Both the position numbers and the translations under genes were made by a program. The notes under the pieces were generated by a model. It did not search any database and was not told the origin of the DNA. It was given only the letters and a program-made list of their open reading frames with translations. DNA of 64,000 nucleotides from the NCBI GenBank assembly GCA_964568585.1, contig CAZMQI010000006.1:19873-83872 (forward strand), in the 5' to 3' direction. Below are positions 7,552-16,350 of the stretch, piece after piece. Numbering within the stretch: position 1 is the stretch's first letter; each line of letters opens with the position of its first letter. The stretch comes from RGZA01 sp964568585. GTDB lineage: Bacteria > Pseudomonadota > Alphaproteobacteria > UBA9219 > RGZA01.

Positions 7552-9105
7552 TTAGAATGATGTTAGTGCTGCGCGCAATTCTTTGACGACGTTCGGCCAA
7601 TTGCCATAGCTTTTCTGGCGGAACAAACGAAGGCTGTCATACCAAGGGGTATCGGTGCGTTCCAGTAACCATCGCCAATCCGGATCATATTGAAACAGAC
7701 CCCATGTGGGTACACCCAGCGCGCCAGCCAGATGTAACACACTAGTATCCACGCAAATCAACAAATCCAGGTTCATCAATAATCCGGCCGTATCCGTAAA
7801 ATCATCGAGCTGATTTCCCAAGGCCTGAATGGTGATGGTTTTGGGAAGGTCGGCCAGTTGCGCTGCCGCGGCCTCACCTTTTTGTAAGGAATAAAAATCA
7901 AACTCGTTCATTGATAAAACGGGTTCAAGCAGTTTTAAAGGGATGGACCGGATATGGTCATTCAAATGGTCAGGGTTTCCTGCCCATACTAACCCGATTT
8001 TCTTCTTATCCGTATTTGGAAGCTTGGCCTTCCACGCTGCCACCGTGCTTTCAGGCGCTTTCATATAGCCTTTAGCCACAGGTACATTATCTGGCCGTGT
8101 TTTAAATAGATAAGGCAGGCTCATCAGCGGACATTGCAAATCATATGCAGGTAGCGCTTCATCATCAGGGGATATCATTTCCAGATCCGGCCAGTTGGCT
8201 TTGAATAGCGCCTTTAACCCTGGCTGGATTTGCAGAATGACGCGGCCCACACGTTCCTGTACGTGTGGGATATAGCGCGCAAATTGAATACTATCACCAA
8301 GTCCTTGTTCATTATAAATGATGATGGTTGCATTCGTGGCAACTTGACCATGCCAGCGTTTAGCGACATCAAAGCGATAGCCTTCGGGCGGTTGATTGCC
8401 GGGCTTTCTATCTTCAAAATTTTCCCATCCGGCTTCCCATTCACCAAGCACCAAATGCGAAATCGCTTTGTTTGCTTTTCCCATGAAAATAGCGGGGTCG
8501 ATGGCCAGCGCTTTATCATAAAATGTAATCGCGTCTTTATAGCGGGCAAGAGCCTTCAGTACGTTGGCTTTGTTGTTGTAACCTTCTGCTGCATTCGGAC
8601 GCATGGTAATGAACGCATCAAAATAGCAAATCGCTTCTTCATTACGTCCCATACGGCCTAGGACAATGCCCAGATTATTATAGAACTTGGGATTACCGGT
8701 TTCGAGGCGGATAGCGGTTTCAAGACAGGTCACGGCTTCGGCATAGCGCCGCATATCGCGCAAGATGGATGAGCGCGTGTCATAAAAATCTGCATTTTTT
8801 TCAAGACGGATGGCAGTATCAATCGCGTCGAGCGCTTTTTCCTTGAGCCCCATACGCCGCAAAGCCGTTGCGCGATCTTGGTGAAGCACGGGGAATTTTG
8901 GCTCGATACGCAGGCCTTGCTCCGATAGATCAAGAACCATTTGCGCGTTATCAAACTGCATTGCCACAAGGCATAGCAGATGGATGACCATGACGTTATT
9001 GGGGTCTGCCGTTAAAATATCACGATAAATCGCAGCTGCTTCGCCAATTTTTCCGGCTTGATGCAGTGCGATGGCTTTATCGAATTTTTCCTGCGCTGTT
9101 TCCAA
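7552..9105 (-). CDS. TPR protein with C-terminal glycosyltransferase-like domain (copy 2)
   Basis: The 517-residue product begins with six or seven tetratricopeptide repeats (residues about 1-235, e.g. KFDKAIALHQAGKIGEAAAI and later AISHLVLGEWEAGWENF) and continues into a GT-B type domain with EQGLGDSIQFARYIP, IGLVWAGNPDH and CVDTSVLHLAGALGVP. This whole arrangement is common in bacterial O-linked glycosylation proteins and resembles Caulobacter FlmG. It is the last gene of the hook operon, 42 bases after the methyltransferase, and converges on flagellin 2. I infer flagellin or hook glycosylation. It shares its layout, not close identity, with the protein at 2020-3534. Confidence 0.75.
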   Translation of the reverse strand: METAQEKFDKAIALHQAGKIGEAAAIYRDILTADPNNVMVIHLLCLVAMQFDNAQMVLDLSEQGLRIEPKFPVLHQDRATALRRMGLKEKALDAIDTAIRLEKNADFYDTRSSILRDMRRYAEAVTCLETAIRLETGNPKFYNNLGIVLGRMGRNEEAICYFDAFITMRPNAAEGYNNKANVLKALARYKDAITFYDKALAIDPAIFMGKANKAISHLVLGEWEAGWENFEDRKPGNQPPEGYRFDVAKRWHGQVATNATIIIYNEQGLGDSIQFARYIPHVQERVGRVILQIQPGLKALFKANWPDLEMISPDDEALPAYDLQCPLMSLPYLFKTRPDNVPVAKGYMKAPESTVAAWKAKLPNTDKKKIGLVWAGNPDHLNDHIRSIPLKLLEPVLSMNEFDFYSLQKGEAAAAQLADLPKTITIQALGNQLDDFTDTAGLLMNLDLLICVDTSVLHLAGALGVPTWGLFQYDPDWRWLLERTDTPWYDSLRLFRQKSYGNWPNVVKELRAALTSF

Positions 9106-9146
9106 GATAGGACTTTTAGGCTATATAATGTATCAGGCGATGTGAC

Positions 9147-10667
9147 TTATGCAATCTTCTGCGTATCGATAACACCGAGGCTAAACCAGCGAACCATGGA
9201 TTGTTGGAACATGATTTCAATCTGGTTATAAGCTTCTTCGGCAGCACGTTGTGGATTGCCCAAATTCAATGGCTGCAAAAATGGATGTTTAGAAAGACGC
9301 ATCAAATCATCGCACATGAAGCTTGCGATGCCTTCCATGCCGCCCTTATCCAGATTTTGCAATACCAGCGTGCCTAGACCCGAGAAGAATACAGGGCGGC
9401 CAGTCACGGTAGATGCGAATGCATAATCCTGCATATCGGCATTAATCTTACGCAAGGATTGATTATAGCTGCCCACCAGTTTGGGGTTGCTTAAATCAAT
9501 GCCGCCTTCAAAGGATGAGCGCATCGGGGAAAGAACTCCACACGCAACCAATAGCTGCACCGTATTTAGAATGGTGACGGCATCAACTTCCGATAATTGG
9601 TCATTATGCACTAGATCGCCAATGGTTACAGGCATGATGCTGGCCATAGAAATCACACCGTCATACAAAGGACCATCAAAGGAAATAGTTTTCCCTTGGA
9701 AGGTTGCGGTGCGTGCGACTTGTTCTGCTGGTTCGGTCACGCCAAACGTGAAGGCATTGAACAGCGAGATAAGATTGTCGGTCCGTTGTAGTTTTTCGCG
9801 GCCCCATAAATCAATGCGCTGCGTGGTGCTGGTCGCCAGATCCTTCAAGGATTCATAAAGCGGATGCAGGCGTTTTGCTTCCAATGCTTTGTGCGATGCT
9901 TCGGGAGCAGACAATTCCATGTAGTTCGCGGAAAGATTTGCGCTGCCTAAATAGGTTAAATCGCGGCCAGAGAATATCTGCGAAACCTGCAATGTCTTGC
10001 TGGTTGATGTTTCACCTTCTGATGCTGTACGCAGCCATTGGAATCCTTTTCCTTCGGCAAGAGCTTTGTCGAATTCCTGCGCCTTGTTGCCGTGTTTGGC
10101 AAAGTAACCGCTACATAATGCGCGCCATTCTTTGGCTAATGCTTCGCCTTTATCGGGCTGTTCGGCCAAAATATGACGGGTTAGGCTGCGGAATAGCTGC
10201 TCATCGGCATTTTGCGCATCATAGGTTGCATAGCGATAGGCAAAAACGCCATTTTCACGAAGAAGGCCTTTGGCAACTTCGCCCAAGGTCGCAACCGCTT
10301 CATGCTGTTGATTATCGGGCTCATTATAAATCAAATAATCAAAGCTTTTATGGGCGATAATTCCGCCATCCATAGCTTCTTTCAAATCAGCGGCGCTGGC
10401 CTGGCTGAAGGTGATATTCTTGACGCCAAGCTCTTCGGCGGTTTGTGCCGCAATGTTAAGTTTTTCAATACTTGTATCAAAACCAAAAAACACACCTTCA
10501 GGGTTGCAGGCGGCAAACAATACGATGCGCTCGCCTGTTCCACAGCCAAGTTCGGCATAGGTGAATCCTTCACCAGGAATACGGGGCTTAACACCGCGCA
10601 GCGCCATAACATAGCTGAGCGTGATAGGATCAAATGGTAAACGCAACACTGTACTCGCCGCAAACAT
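9147..10667 (-). CDS. SAM methyltransferase with a regulatory-type C-terminal domain
   Basis: The 506-residue product has an N-terminal class I methyltransferase fold: motif I YAELGCGTGERIVLFAACNP (residues about 42-61), an acidic FGFDTS strand end and a DYLIYNEPD motif. The rest matches the pattern of methyltransferase regulatory domains, which also occur in the rickettsial protein-lysine methyltransferases acting on surface proteins. It lies between flgL and the TPR/glycosyltransferase gene in the same operon, so flagellin or hook protein is the natural candidate substrate. It does not resemble Salmonella FliB. The fold is clear; substrate and the lysine specificity are inference. Confidence 0.72.
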   Translation of the reverse strand: MFAASTVLRLPFDPITLSYVMALRGVKPRIPGEGFTYAELGCGTGERIVLFAACNPEGVFFGFDTSIEKLNIAAQTAEELGVKNITFSQASAADLKEAMDGGIIAHKSFDYLIYNEPDNQQHEAVATLGEVAKGLLRENGVFAYRYATYDAQNADEQLFRSLTRHILAEQPDKGEALAKEWRALCSGYFAKHGNKAQEFDKALAEGKGFQWLRTASEGETSTSKTLQVSQIFSGRDLTYLGSANLSANYMELSAPEASHKALEAKRLHPLYESLKDLATSTTQRIDLWGREKLQRTDNLISLFNAFTFGVTEPAEQVARTATFQGKTISFDGPLYDGVISMASIMPVTIGDLVHNDQLSEVDAVTILNTVQLLVACGVLSPMRSSFEGGIDLSNPKLVGSYNQSLRKINADMQDYAFASTVTGRPVFFSGLGTLVLQNLDKGGMEGIASFMCDDLMRLSKHPFLQPLNLGNPQRAAEEAYNQIEIMFQQSMVRWFSLGVIDTQKIA

Positions 10668-10719
10668 GGCGAACCTCTTTCTTATGTAAGATGGTTTGAG
10701 ATGGTAAGTATAGGCGGTC

Positions 10720-11679
10720 CTATAGGTACTTAGTTATTGATAGCTGCGCGATTTTTGCAGTCACCGAGTAACTTGCCTCTAATTTAGATTGGGTAAAAGA
10801 GATTTTTGCAGCCACTTCAGCCGAGTCGATGCCTTGGATGCTATCTGCCCGTGTGGTCAGCTCGCTTATTAGCGTGTTGTGCGTTGTTGTTACGTCTGAA
10901 AGACGGTTTTGATTCGACGCTACTTGGGCTTGCATGTCACGCAGCTGGGGAACCGCATTGGTGAGCAAGGAGCGTGCTGTGGCCATATATGCCGTGAAAT
11001 TAGTGGAGTCTTGGGTGGCAGCATATGCCCAGCGAAGCCCAAGGATAAGGTTCTGCATACCCGTGTCTGTGCTGGTGATGCCATAGGTAACGTTATAGCT
11101 GTCATCAATATTGGTTGAGTCATGCGTGTAAGCCTGAACGTCCGATCCTGGCGCGGCCGTATCGGATGTCGGCAATGTTGGTGATGTCACTGGCGCGGTA
11201 TCTGGCGCAACGGGCGGAACGGGCAAGGTTGTCAAATCAATCACGGGTGCAGAGGTGAGCCGTGTGCCGGTACCGGCATAGATATATCGATCGCCGACTT
11301 TCTGATTTAGGTAATAGCTCACATCGCCTAAGTATGATTGCAGCTGCTGGCCAAGCGATGTATTCGTCGCTGAATTGAAATCGGTGGTGTTGACGCTCGC
11401 AAGCGCATCCGTTGCGATGTCACTGAGCTTGGTGAGCGATGTTTCATATACCTTTAAACGGGGACTGACGATATTGATGATATTCAGATATGATTTGCTT
11501 TTATCGATGCTCGAGCTGAAATCCAGCAGTTTGCTGGTATCCGTCAGGCTGAAATCCGTATAACTCAGCGATTTCTTGCCGGATGCCAACTGGTTCGACA
11601 AGTCACTCAAGGTCGCTTGAGCCTGACGGATTTGCAGGATGCTTTGAGCTGTTAGACCGGATGTACTGATGTTGACCAT
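10720..11679 (-). CDS. flgL: Flagellar hook-filament junction protein FlgL
   Basis: The 319-residue product is flagellin-like at both ends: N-terminal helix SILQIRQAQATLSDLSNQLASGKK and a long C-terminal coiled coil (LISELTTRADSIQGIDSAEVAAKI). The middle contains a Pro/Thr-rich insert near residues 150-180. FlgL (HAP3) joins the hook junction to the filament. It follows flgK by 11 bases in the hook operon, which supports the name over a third flagellin. The extreme C-terminus (SITKYL) differs from the flagellins. Confidence 0.85.
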   Translation of the reverse strand: MVNISTSGLTAQSILQIRQAQATLSDLSNQLASGKKSLSYTDFSLTDTSKLLDFSSSIDKSKSYLNIINIVSPRLKVYETSLTKLSDIATDALASVNTTDFNSATNTSLGQQLQSYLGDVSYYLNQKVGDRYIYAGTGTRLTSAPVIDLTTLPVPPVAPDTAPVTSPTLPTSDTAAPGSDVQAYTHDSTNIDDSYNVTYGITSTDTGMQNLILGLRWAYAATQDSTNFTAYMATARSLLTNAVPQLRDMQAQVASNQNRLSDVTTTHNTLISELTTRADSIQGIDSAEVAAKISFTQSKLEASYSVTAKIAQLSITKYL

Positions 11680-11690
11680 GTTACCTCACT

Positions 11691-13073
11691 CTATGTAAAT
11701 AGTGTATTGAGCAAGTCATACATTTGTTTAACGGTGCTGATGACGCGGGCACTTGCCGAGTAATTATTTTGCAATTGCGTCAGGCGCACGATTTCTTCAT
11801 CCACATTCACGCCGGTTTCATCAGCCATGCGCTTGGTGTAATTATCTTTTTGTGCAGAAAAGATATCTGCATTATCGGTGACCTGCTTCGCATTCTGGTT
11901 TTGTGTAGCGATGATTGCGTTGGCATAGGTGGTATAGCTGACATTGGTCGTTGAAAGATTGCCTGCGCTGATGCTGCGGGTTGCCAGATTTAAATCGGCG
12001 GCTACCGCACTTCCAGCGGCAAGCTTGATCTGGCTGGTACCATTTGCAATCGCGGTGTTCAGCGCAAAATTATAACGGTTTGTACCCGTAAAGAACGCTG
12101 ATGCTAATTCGCCAGCACCCGTCGTGGCGCTATCATATGCAGTAGCAAATGTGCCAGCAGCGTTGGCAAGCAAATCAACCAGCTCATCCAATTGTTCATT
12201 GATTTTATATACGGATGCTTTGCCGGGATCATTGAGTATTGCAGGTGTCGAGCCTTGATCCAGAACGCCAATTAGTGCTTCCAGTTTACCGCCCTTTAAT
12301 ACAGACGTGACATCGGTTGCATTTGAAATGATGGCTGTACCATTCCATGAATAGGTATTTGGCACATTATCCAGTAGTGACGAACCGCCTGGTGTGAAAA
12401 TAGCGATGCGATTGCCGGGGCGAGTCACTACGGTAATTTTCATCAGCGCGGAAATCTTTTGTACTTCTTGGTCGCGCTCATCCTGCATGTCAACGGATGA
12501 CTGGCCAGCACCCTCTGCTGAGCTGATGGCGTTGTTAAGTTGATGGATGCGGTTAAGTGACGCATTGAGATCATCAACCGATGCAGAAGTTTCAGCTCTC
12601 GCATCAGTGATGATTTTATCAAGACCGTTTGCAAGGCGTGCAATTTCACGCGTCAGGTTTTGTGCTTTGTAGACAACATTGCTCTTGGCAGTCGAATCCT
12701 CCGGGGATGCTGCGTAGGCTTGCCATGCTGCCGAAAAATCACCCAAGGCCTGTGCCAGTGCCGGATTGCTTTGGCTTGAACCCATCAAATCCTGAATGCG
12801 GTTCAGGTAATCCTTTTGCGTCCCATATAATCCGTCATTCGACATGGATTCATTGAGCAGCTTGAACACGGCATCGGATGTATCGCGACTATAACCGATG
12901 ATGCGAACGCCGCCAGCGCCATCAGGGCCATTTGTATCCGCGTTCAGGTTCAGGCTTTTTTTTGTATAGCCAGCTACGCCAGCATTGCTGACGTTCCCTG
13001 AGACAACCTGCATGTCCGCCTGAATGGCGCGCATACTCGATTTCGCATTATCAATTGCGGAAGTTAGTGACAT
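11691..13073 (-). CDS. flgK: Flagellar hook-associated protein FlgK
   Basis: The 460-residue product has the rod/hook family N-terminus (SAIDNAKSSMRAIQADMQVVSGNVSNAGVAGYTKKS) and the FlgK C-terminus (TGVNVDEEIVRLTQLQNNYSASARVISTVKQMYDLLNTLF). FlgK (HAP1) forms the first junction ring on the hook. It lies 38 bases after flgE and 11 before flgL, so the three are co-transcribed. It is near the small end for the family. Confidence 0.93.
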   Translation of the reverse strand: MSLTSAIDNAKSSMRAIQADMQVVSGNVSNAGVAGYTKKSLNLNADTNGPDGAGGVRIIGYSRDTSDAVFKLLNESMSNDGLYGTQKDYLNRIQDLMGSSQSNPALAQALGDFSAAWQAYAASPEDSTAKSNVVYKAQNLTREIARLANGLDKIITDARAETSASVDDLNASLNRIHQLNNAISSAEGAGQSSVDMQDERDQEVQKISALMKITVVTRPGNRIAIFTPGGSSLLDNVPNTYSWNGTAIISNATDVTSVLKGGKLEALIGVLDQGSTPAILNDPGKASVYKINEQLDELVDLLANAAGTFATAYDSATTGAGELASAFFTGTNRYNFALNTAIANGTSQIKLAAGSAVAADLNLATRSISAGNLSTTNVSYTTYANAIIATQNQNAKQVTDNADIFSAQKDNYTKRMADETGVNVDEEIVRLTQLQNNYSASARVISTVKQMYDLLNTLFT

Positions 13074-13111
13074 CCGTTCTCTCTCGTTTATCTAGTTATC
13101 GCTGCTTAAAA

Positions 13112-14476
13112 TTAGCGGATAACGTTGATGATTTCTTGCAGCATGCTATCAGCCGTGGTGATGGTCTTGGCGTTTGCAGAATAAATCCGCTGCGCCTGAA
13201 TCATCTTGGTAAATTCATCGGCGATATCTACGTTCGATCCTTCGAGCGAATTGGATACGATTTTACCTGCACCGTTATTATTCGGCAGATGTCGGCTTGC
13301 GGTACCGCTTTCCGTCGTACTACCAAACACACCGCCATCTTTACGTTCCAGATTATTCGGGCTGTTGAAGGTAGTGATGGGAATTTGATAAAGGGTACGT
13401 GAGCGACCGTTATCATAGTTCAGTGACAAGAAGCCGTTATTATCGATGGACAGATCGCGGAATGCACCTTGTGGCACACCGTTTTGTTCAATCGAACTTA
13501 CGTTCAAGTCGGTTGCGTCAAACTGGGTAACGCCGTCAGCAGTTTGGTATGAACCAAAATTCAATGTAACGGTTTGGCTACCTGCACCTGCAAAGGTTGC
13601 TGGAAATGAAACCGTTGCAGGGCTACCCGCTGTCGTGGGTGAGCCAATTGTGAAGAAGTTACCAAGGCCTGAGTTTGCAATCGCAGAAACGGTACCTGCG
13701 GGTGTTGTGCTTTGGAATGTGAAGTCGAGGGTTTGTGAAGCAACCGATGCGCCTGCTGCAACGGCCGCACCGGAGTTATCGGTAAAACCTGCAGTTGCAG
13801 TTGCGCCTGCGGGGGTCACTGTTAAGCGCCATGTGTTGACGGGAGCAGCGAGTTTTGCCCAGCTAAACGTAGTGGTGTGCCTGGTTCCCAATGAGTCATA
13901 AATCTGAATATCAGAAGGCGAGAACGTGGTGGTAGAGGTCGCGCTTGCAGGCAAGTTGGCTGAATACGTGACAAGGGTCGTAGCAACCGGATTATCTGTT
14001 GCCGATGAAACCAAAATTGGCGTTACTTGTGATGTATCAACAATATTTGTGATTGTATCAATCGGATGGCCTTCAAGCACATAGCCTGCGCCGTTGGTCA
14101 TATAGCCGTCTTTATCGAGCGTGAAATCACCTCTGCGGGTATATAATTCCTGTCCGGTGAAGCTCACGCTACCATTTGTTTGTGCGATTGGCTGCTTAAC
14201 GATGAAGAAACCATTGCCGGAAATCGCAAGATCCAGCGGGCTTTGTGATTGAACAAGATTACCTTGAATGTTGTTCTGATACGATGGCGTTGCACGTACA
14301 CCGCCTGGATCGCTCAAGCTTGATGTGGATTGCGTTACAAGCGTTTGAAATTGTGTGTCGATGCGTTTGAAGCCGGTGGTCGAGGCATTCGCAATGTTAT
14401 CTGAAATATGACCGATGGAGCGCGATTGGGCATTAAGACCACCGACGGCTACGGTAAGTGCGCTGAACAATGACAT
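13112..14476 (-). CDS. flgE: Flagellar hook protein FlgE
   Basis: The 454-residue product carries the flagellar basal-body rod N-terminus (LFSALTVAVGGLNAQSRSIG..SDNIANASTTGFKR) and C-terminal helix (SLEGSNVDIADEFTKMIQAQRIYSANAKTITTADSMLQEIINVI), with the Thr/Ala/Ser-rich hook domains between. It builds the universal joint outside the outer membrane. It is the first gene of the minus-strand operon flgE-flgK-flgL-methyltransferase-TPR/GT and has a sigma-54 promoter 45 bases upstream. GAGGAG lies seven bases before the ATG. Confidence 0.94.
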   Translation of the reverse strand: MSLFSALTVAVGGLNAQSRSIGHISDNIANASTTGFKRIDTQFQTLVTQSTSSLSDPGGVRATPSYQNNIQGNLVQSQSPLDLAISGNGFFIVKQPIAQTNGSVSFTGQELYTRRGDFTLDKDGYMTNGAGYVLEGHPIDTITNIVDTSQVTPILVSSATDNPVATTLVTYSANLPASATSTTTFSPSDIQIYDSLGTRHTTTFSWAKLAAPVNTWRLTVTPAGATATAGFTDNSGAAVAAGASVASQTLDFTFQSTTPAGTVSAIANSGLGNFFTIGSPTTAGSPATVSFPATFAGAGSQTVTLNFGSYQTADGVTQFDATDLNVSSIEQNGVPQGAFRDLSIDNNGFLSLNYDNGRSRTLYQIPITTFNSPNNLERKDGGVFGSTTESGTASRHLPNNNGAGKIVSNSLEGSNVDIADEFTKMIQAQRIYSANAKTITTADSMLQEIINVIR

Positions 14477-14520
14477 GTGAGACTCCTCAAATTAAAAACA
14501 ACTAACCTTGAGGCTGTAAA

Positions 14521-14536
14521 AGCAAGCCGCATGCCA
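14521..14536 (-). promoter_or_regulatory. Sigma-54-type promoter of the hook operon
   Basis: Read on the minus strand, TGGCATGCGGCTTGCT has GG-N10-GC spacing and close -24 and -12 boxes. The expected start is about 35 bases before the flgE ATG. It would drive five genes, including the putative modification enzymes. Confidence 0.8.
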
Positions 14537-14695
14537 AAAACATAATGTGCTGATTTTATTGGTTTTTTGAAAAAACGGCCTGACCCATACCGGATCTAAA
14601 CGGTAATTCAGTGAGTAGGAATGTTACGAATTTTTCCCACTCCCATGACGTAAATTACCACATCCTGTACCGATGCATGGTATCAACGACGCATA

Positions 14696-15601
14696 CTATA
14701 GGGGTTCGATGGGTTGGTCTTTTTTGACAACGGTCTGCTGTTGCAGAATGTAAACGCCAGTCGAAATGACAATTGTTGCGCCAATCCATACATGCAATGC
14801 GGGGATTTGACCCCATGCAATGAACCCGATGATTACCGCCCAAAGAATGGAGCTGTAGTTGAACGGGCTGATAACCGATGGCGGAGCGTTTTGATAAGCG
14901 CTGGTCAAGAATAACTGCCCAATCCCTGCCAATAAGCCGCATAGAATGAAGATCATTAAGTCTAGGAAGGGCGGTGCGGTCCAGCTAAGCGCGGCAGGTA
15001 CAGCGAGCATCAAACTGGCTAATACCGTGAAATAGGTAGTGGTGGTCAGTACTTTTTCAGTGCCGCCAAGGGTTCTAAGGCTGATCATTGCCAGCGCATA
15101 GAACAACGAGCTGGCAAGCCCAAAAAACACACCAATATTGAGGTTTAGGCCATCCGGCTTGGCGATAATGACCACGCCGATGAACCCCAGAACAATGGCT
15201 ATCCAGCGGTTAAGGCCAACTTTCTCCTTCAATAATATCATTGAAAGCAACGTGATAAAAATCGGGTTGGTGAATGAAACGGCGACCGCGTCAGCTAGCG
15301 GAAGATGCTGCAACGAATAGAAATAGGTAATCAGCGATGCCGTGCCGACGCATGAACGCCACACATGGCCAAAGAAACGTTTGGTTCTAAAAACTTCTAA
15401 TCCTCCTGAGCTGACAATCAGGGGGAAGAGCGGAAACAGCGCAAAGAAAAACCGAAAGAACGCAATCTGGAATGCGGAATAGCTGCCAGCAAAATGTTTG
15501 GCAATCGCCGCCATGCACGAGAACAGCATCATCGCAATCAACGCAAACACAATACCGCGGTGTTTGGCGTCTTTTGGGAAGTAGCGTTCGATGAATGACA
15601 C
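14696..15601 (-). CDS. DMT-superfamily transporter (EamA type)
   Basis: The 301-residue inner-membrane protein has about ten hydrophobic helices in two EamA halves (roughly residues 20-145 and 155-295), with typical SLQHLPLADAVAVSFTNPIF and RWIAIVLGFIGVVIIAKPDG segments ending each set. Substrate is unknown; family members export metabolites or drugs. The GTG start at 15601 has AAGG nine bases upstream. A longer frame from a GTG at 15637 would begin inside the terminator of the preceding gene, so I reject it. Confidence 0.87.
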   Translation of the reverse strand: MSFIERYFPKDAKHRGIVFALIAMMLFSCMAAIAKHFAGSYSAFQIAFFRFFFALFPLFPLIVSSGGLEVFRTKRFFGHVWRSCVGTASLITYFYSLQHLPLADAVAVSFTNPIFITLLSMILLKEKVGLNRWIAIVLGFIGVVIIAKPDGLNLNIGVFFGLASSLFYALAMISLRTLGGTEKVLTTTTYFTVLASLMLAVPAALSWTAPPFLDLMIFILCGLLAGIGQLFLTSAYQNAPPSVISPFNYSSILWAVIIGFIAWGQIPALHVWIGATIVISTGVYILQQQTVVKKDQPIEPL

Positions 15602-15612
15602 GAAAGGTAGCC

Positions 15613-15661
15613 TTAAAAAAATTATGCCCGCTGCCACCTCCTATGAGTTGGCGCGGGCATA
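15613..15661 (-). terminator. Rho-independent terminator of the PagL-like gene
   Basis: ATGCCCGC and GCGGGCAT form an 8-bp outer stem, extended by an inner GCCA/TGGC pairing, and seven T residues follow on the minus strand. Confidence 0.85.
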
Positions 15662-15690
15662 ATAAAACGTTGTATTGATTACCTTAAGCG

Positions 15691-16251
15691 TTATTTGCTG
15701 AAAATCTTATCAACTGGAACGTGAGCATAGATGGTCAGGATTTCAACGCCGGAGTTGATATCGCCAATGCCCGCGTTCGAAATGTGGCCAAATGCTGTGG
15801 TCAAACGTGTGCCGCTGTCAAACTTGTAACCGAGTTCAACCGTTGAACGGAATTCAATAACGGAGCCAAGGCGCTTGCCATCGCCATCAAAATACAAACC
15901 GGTAGCAAGGCTTGGTGAGAATACGAAACGCTTACCAAGTGGAACGTCAAAAATGAAACCACCAAGACCGTAGAGCGCGCCATCACTAGTTGTTTCAATG
16001 CCGCCGAAAGGACGAATTGCAATCACGCTGTTATGTGCGTTAGCAAGGCCGAGCATGTCGTATGCTGCGCGGTATTCCAAACGGAAATCAGCAGCTTCTT
16101 TGCGTGGGCTGTTATCAAGAGCATCGTAGTAACCAATACCAAAGCCCAAGGTTGCTGGCTCGTTCAATACAGGGGTGCTTGCAGCAAAAGCAGGAACAGC
16201 CAAAAGGGACGCCAGCGATACAGCAAGAGCAGCAATTTTGTTAAAGCGCAT
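15691..16251 (-). CDS. PagL-like lipid A 3-O-deacylase
   Basis: The 186-residue product has a signal peptide (cleavage after VPAFA, about residue 23) and alternating beta-strands of a small outer-membrane barrel. GHISNAGIGDINSGVEIL carries the PagL signature: His156, Ser158 two residues later and Glu170 fourteen after the His, the spacing of the Pseudomonas PagL catalytic triad. PagL removes the 3-linked acyl chain of lipid A. The ATG at 16251 fits the signal peptide; an upstream in-frame TTG adds five residues and is unlikely. It stands alone with its own terminator. Confidence 0.8.
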   Translation of the reverse strand: MRFNKIAALAVSLASLLAVPAFAASTPVLNEPATLGFGIGYYDALDNSPRKEAADFRLEYRAAYDMLGLANAHNSVIAIRPFGGIETTSDGALYGLGGFIFDVPLGKRFVFSPSLATGLYFDGDGKRLGSVIEFRSTVELGYKFDSGTRLTTAFGHISNAGIGDINSGVEILTIYAHVPVDKIFSK

Positions 16252-16350
16252 GTAAGAATCTTTCAAAAGAAGTTGGGCAAAAGAAGGTTAGGCACAACTT
16301 GTATCAATTGTGGCAGGCGTCGTCTAAGACTATTTATAGGTGCCTATTTT

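Noticed and set aside
13446..13901. Plus-strand frame of 151 codons inside flgE
   Set aside because: Low-complexity shadow of the Ala/Thr-rich hook domain.
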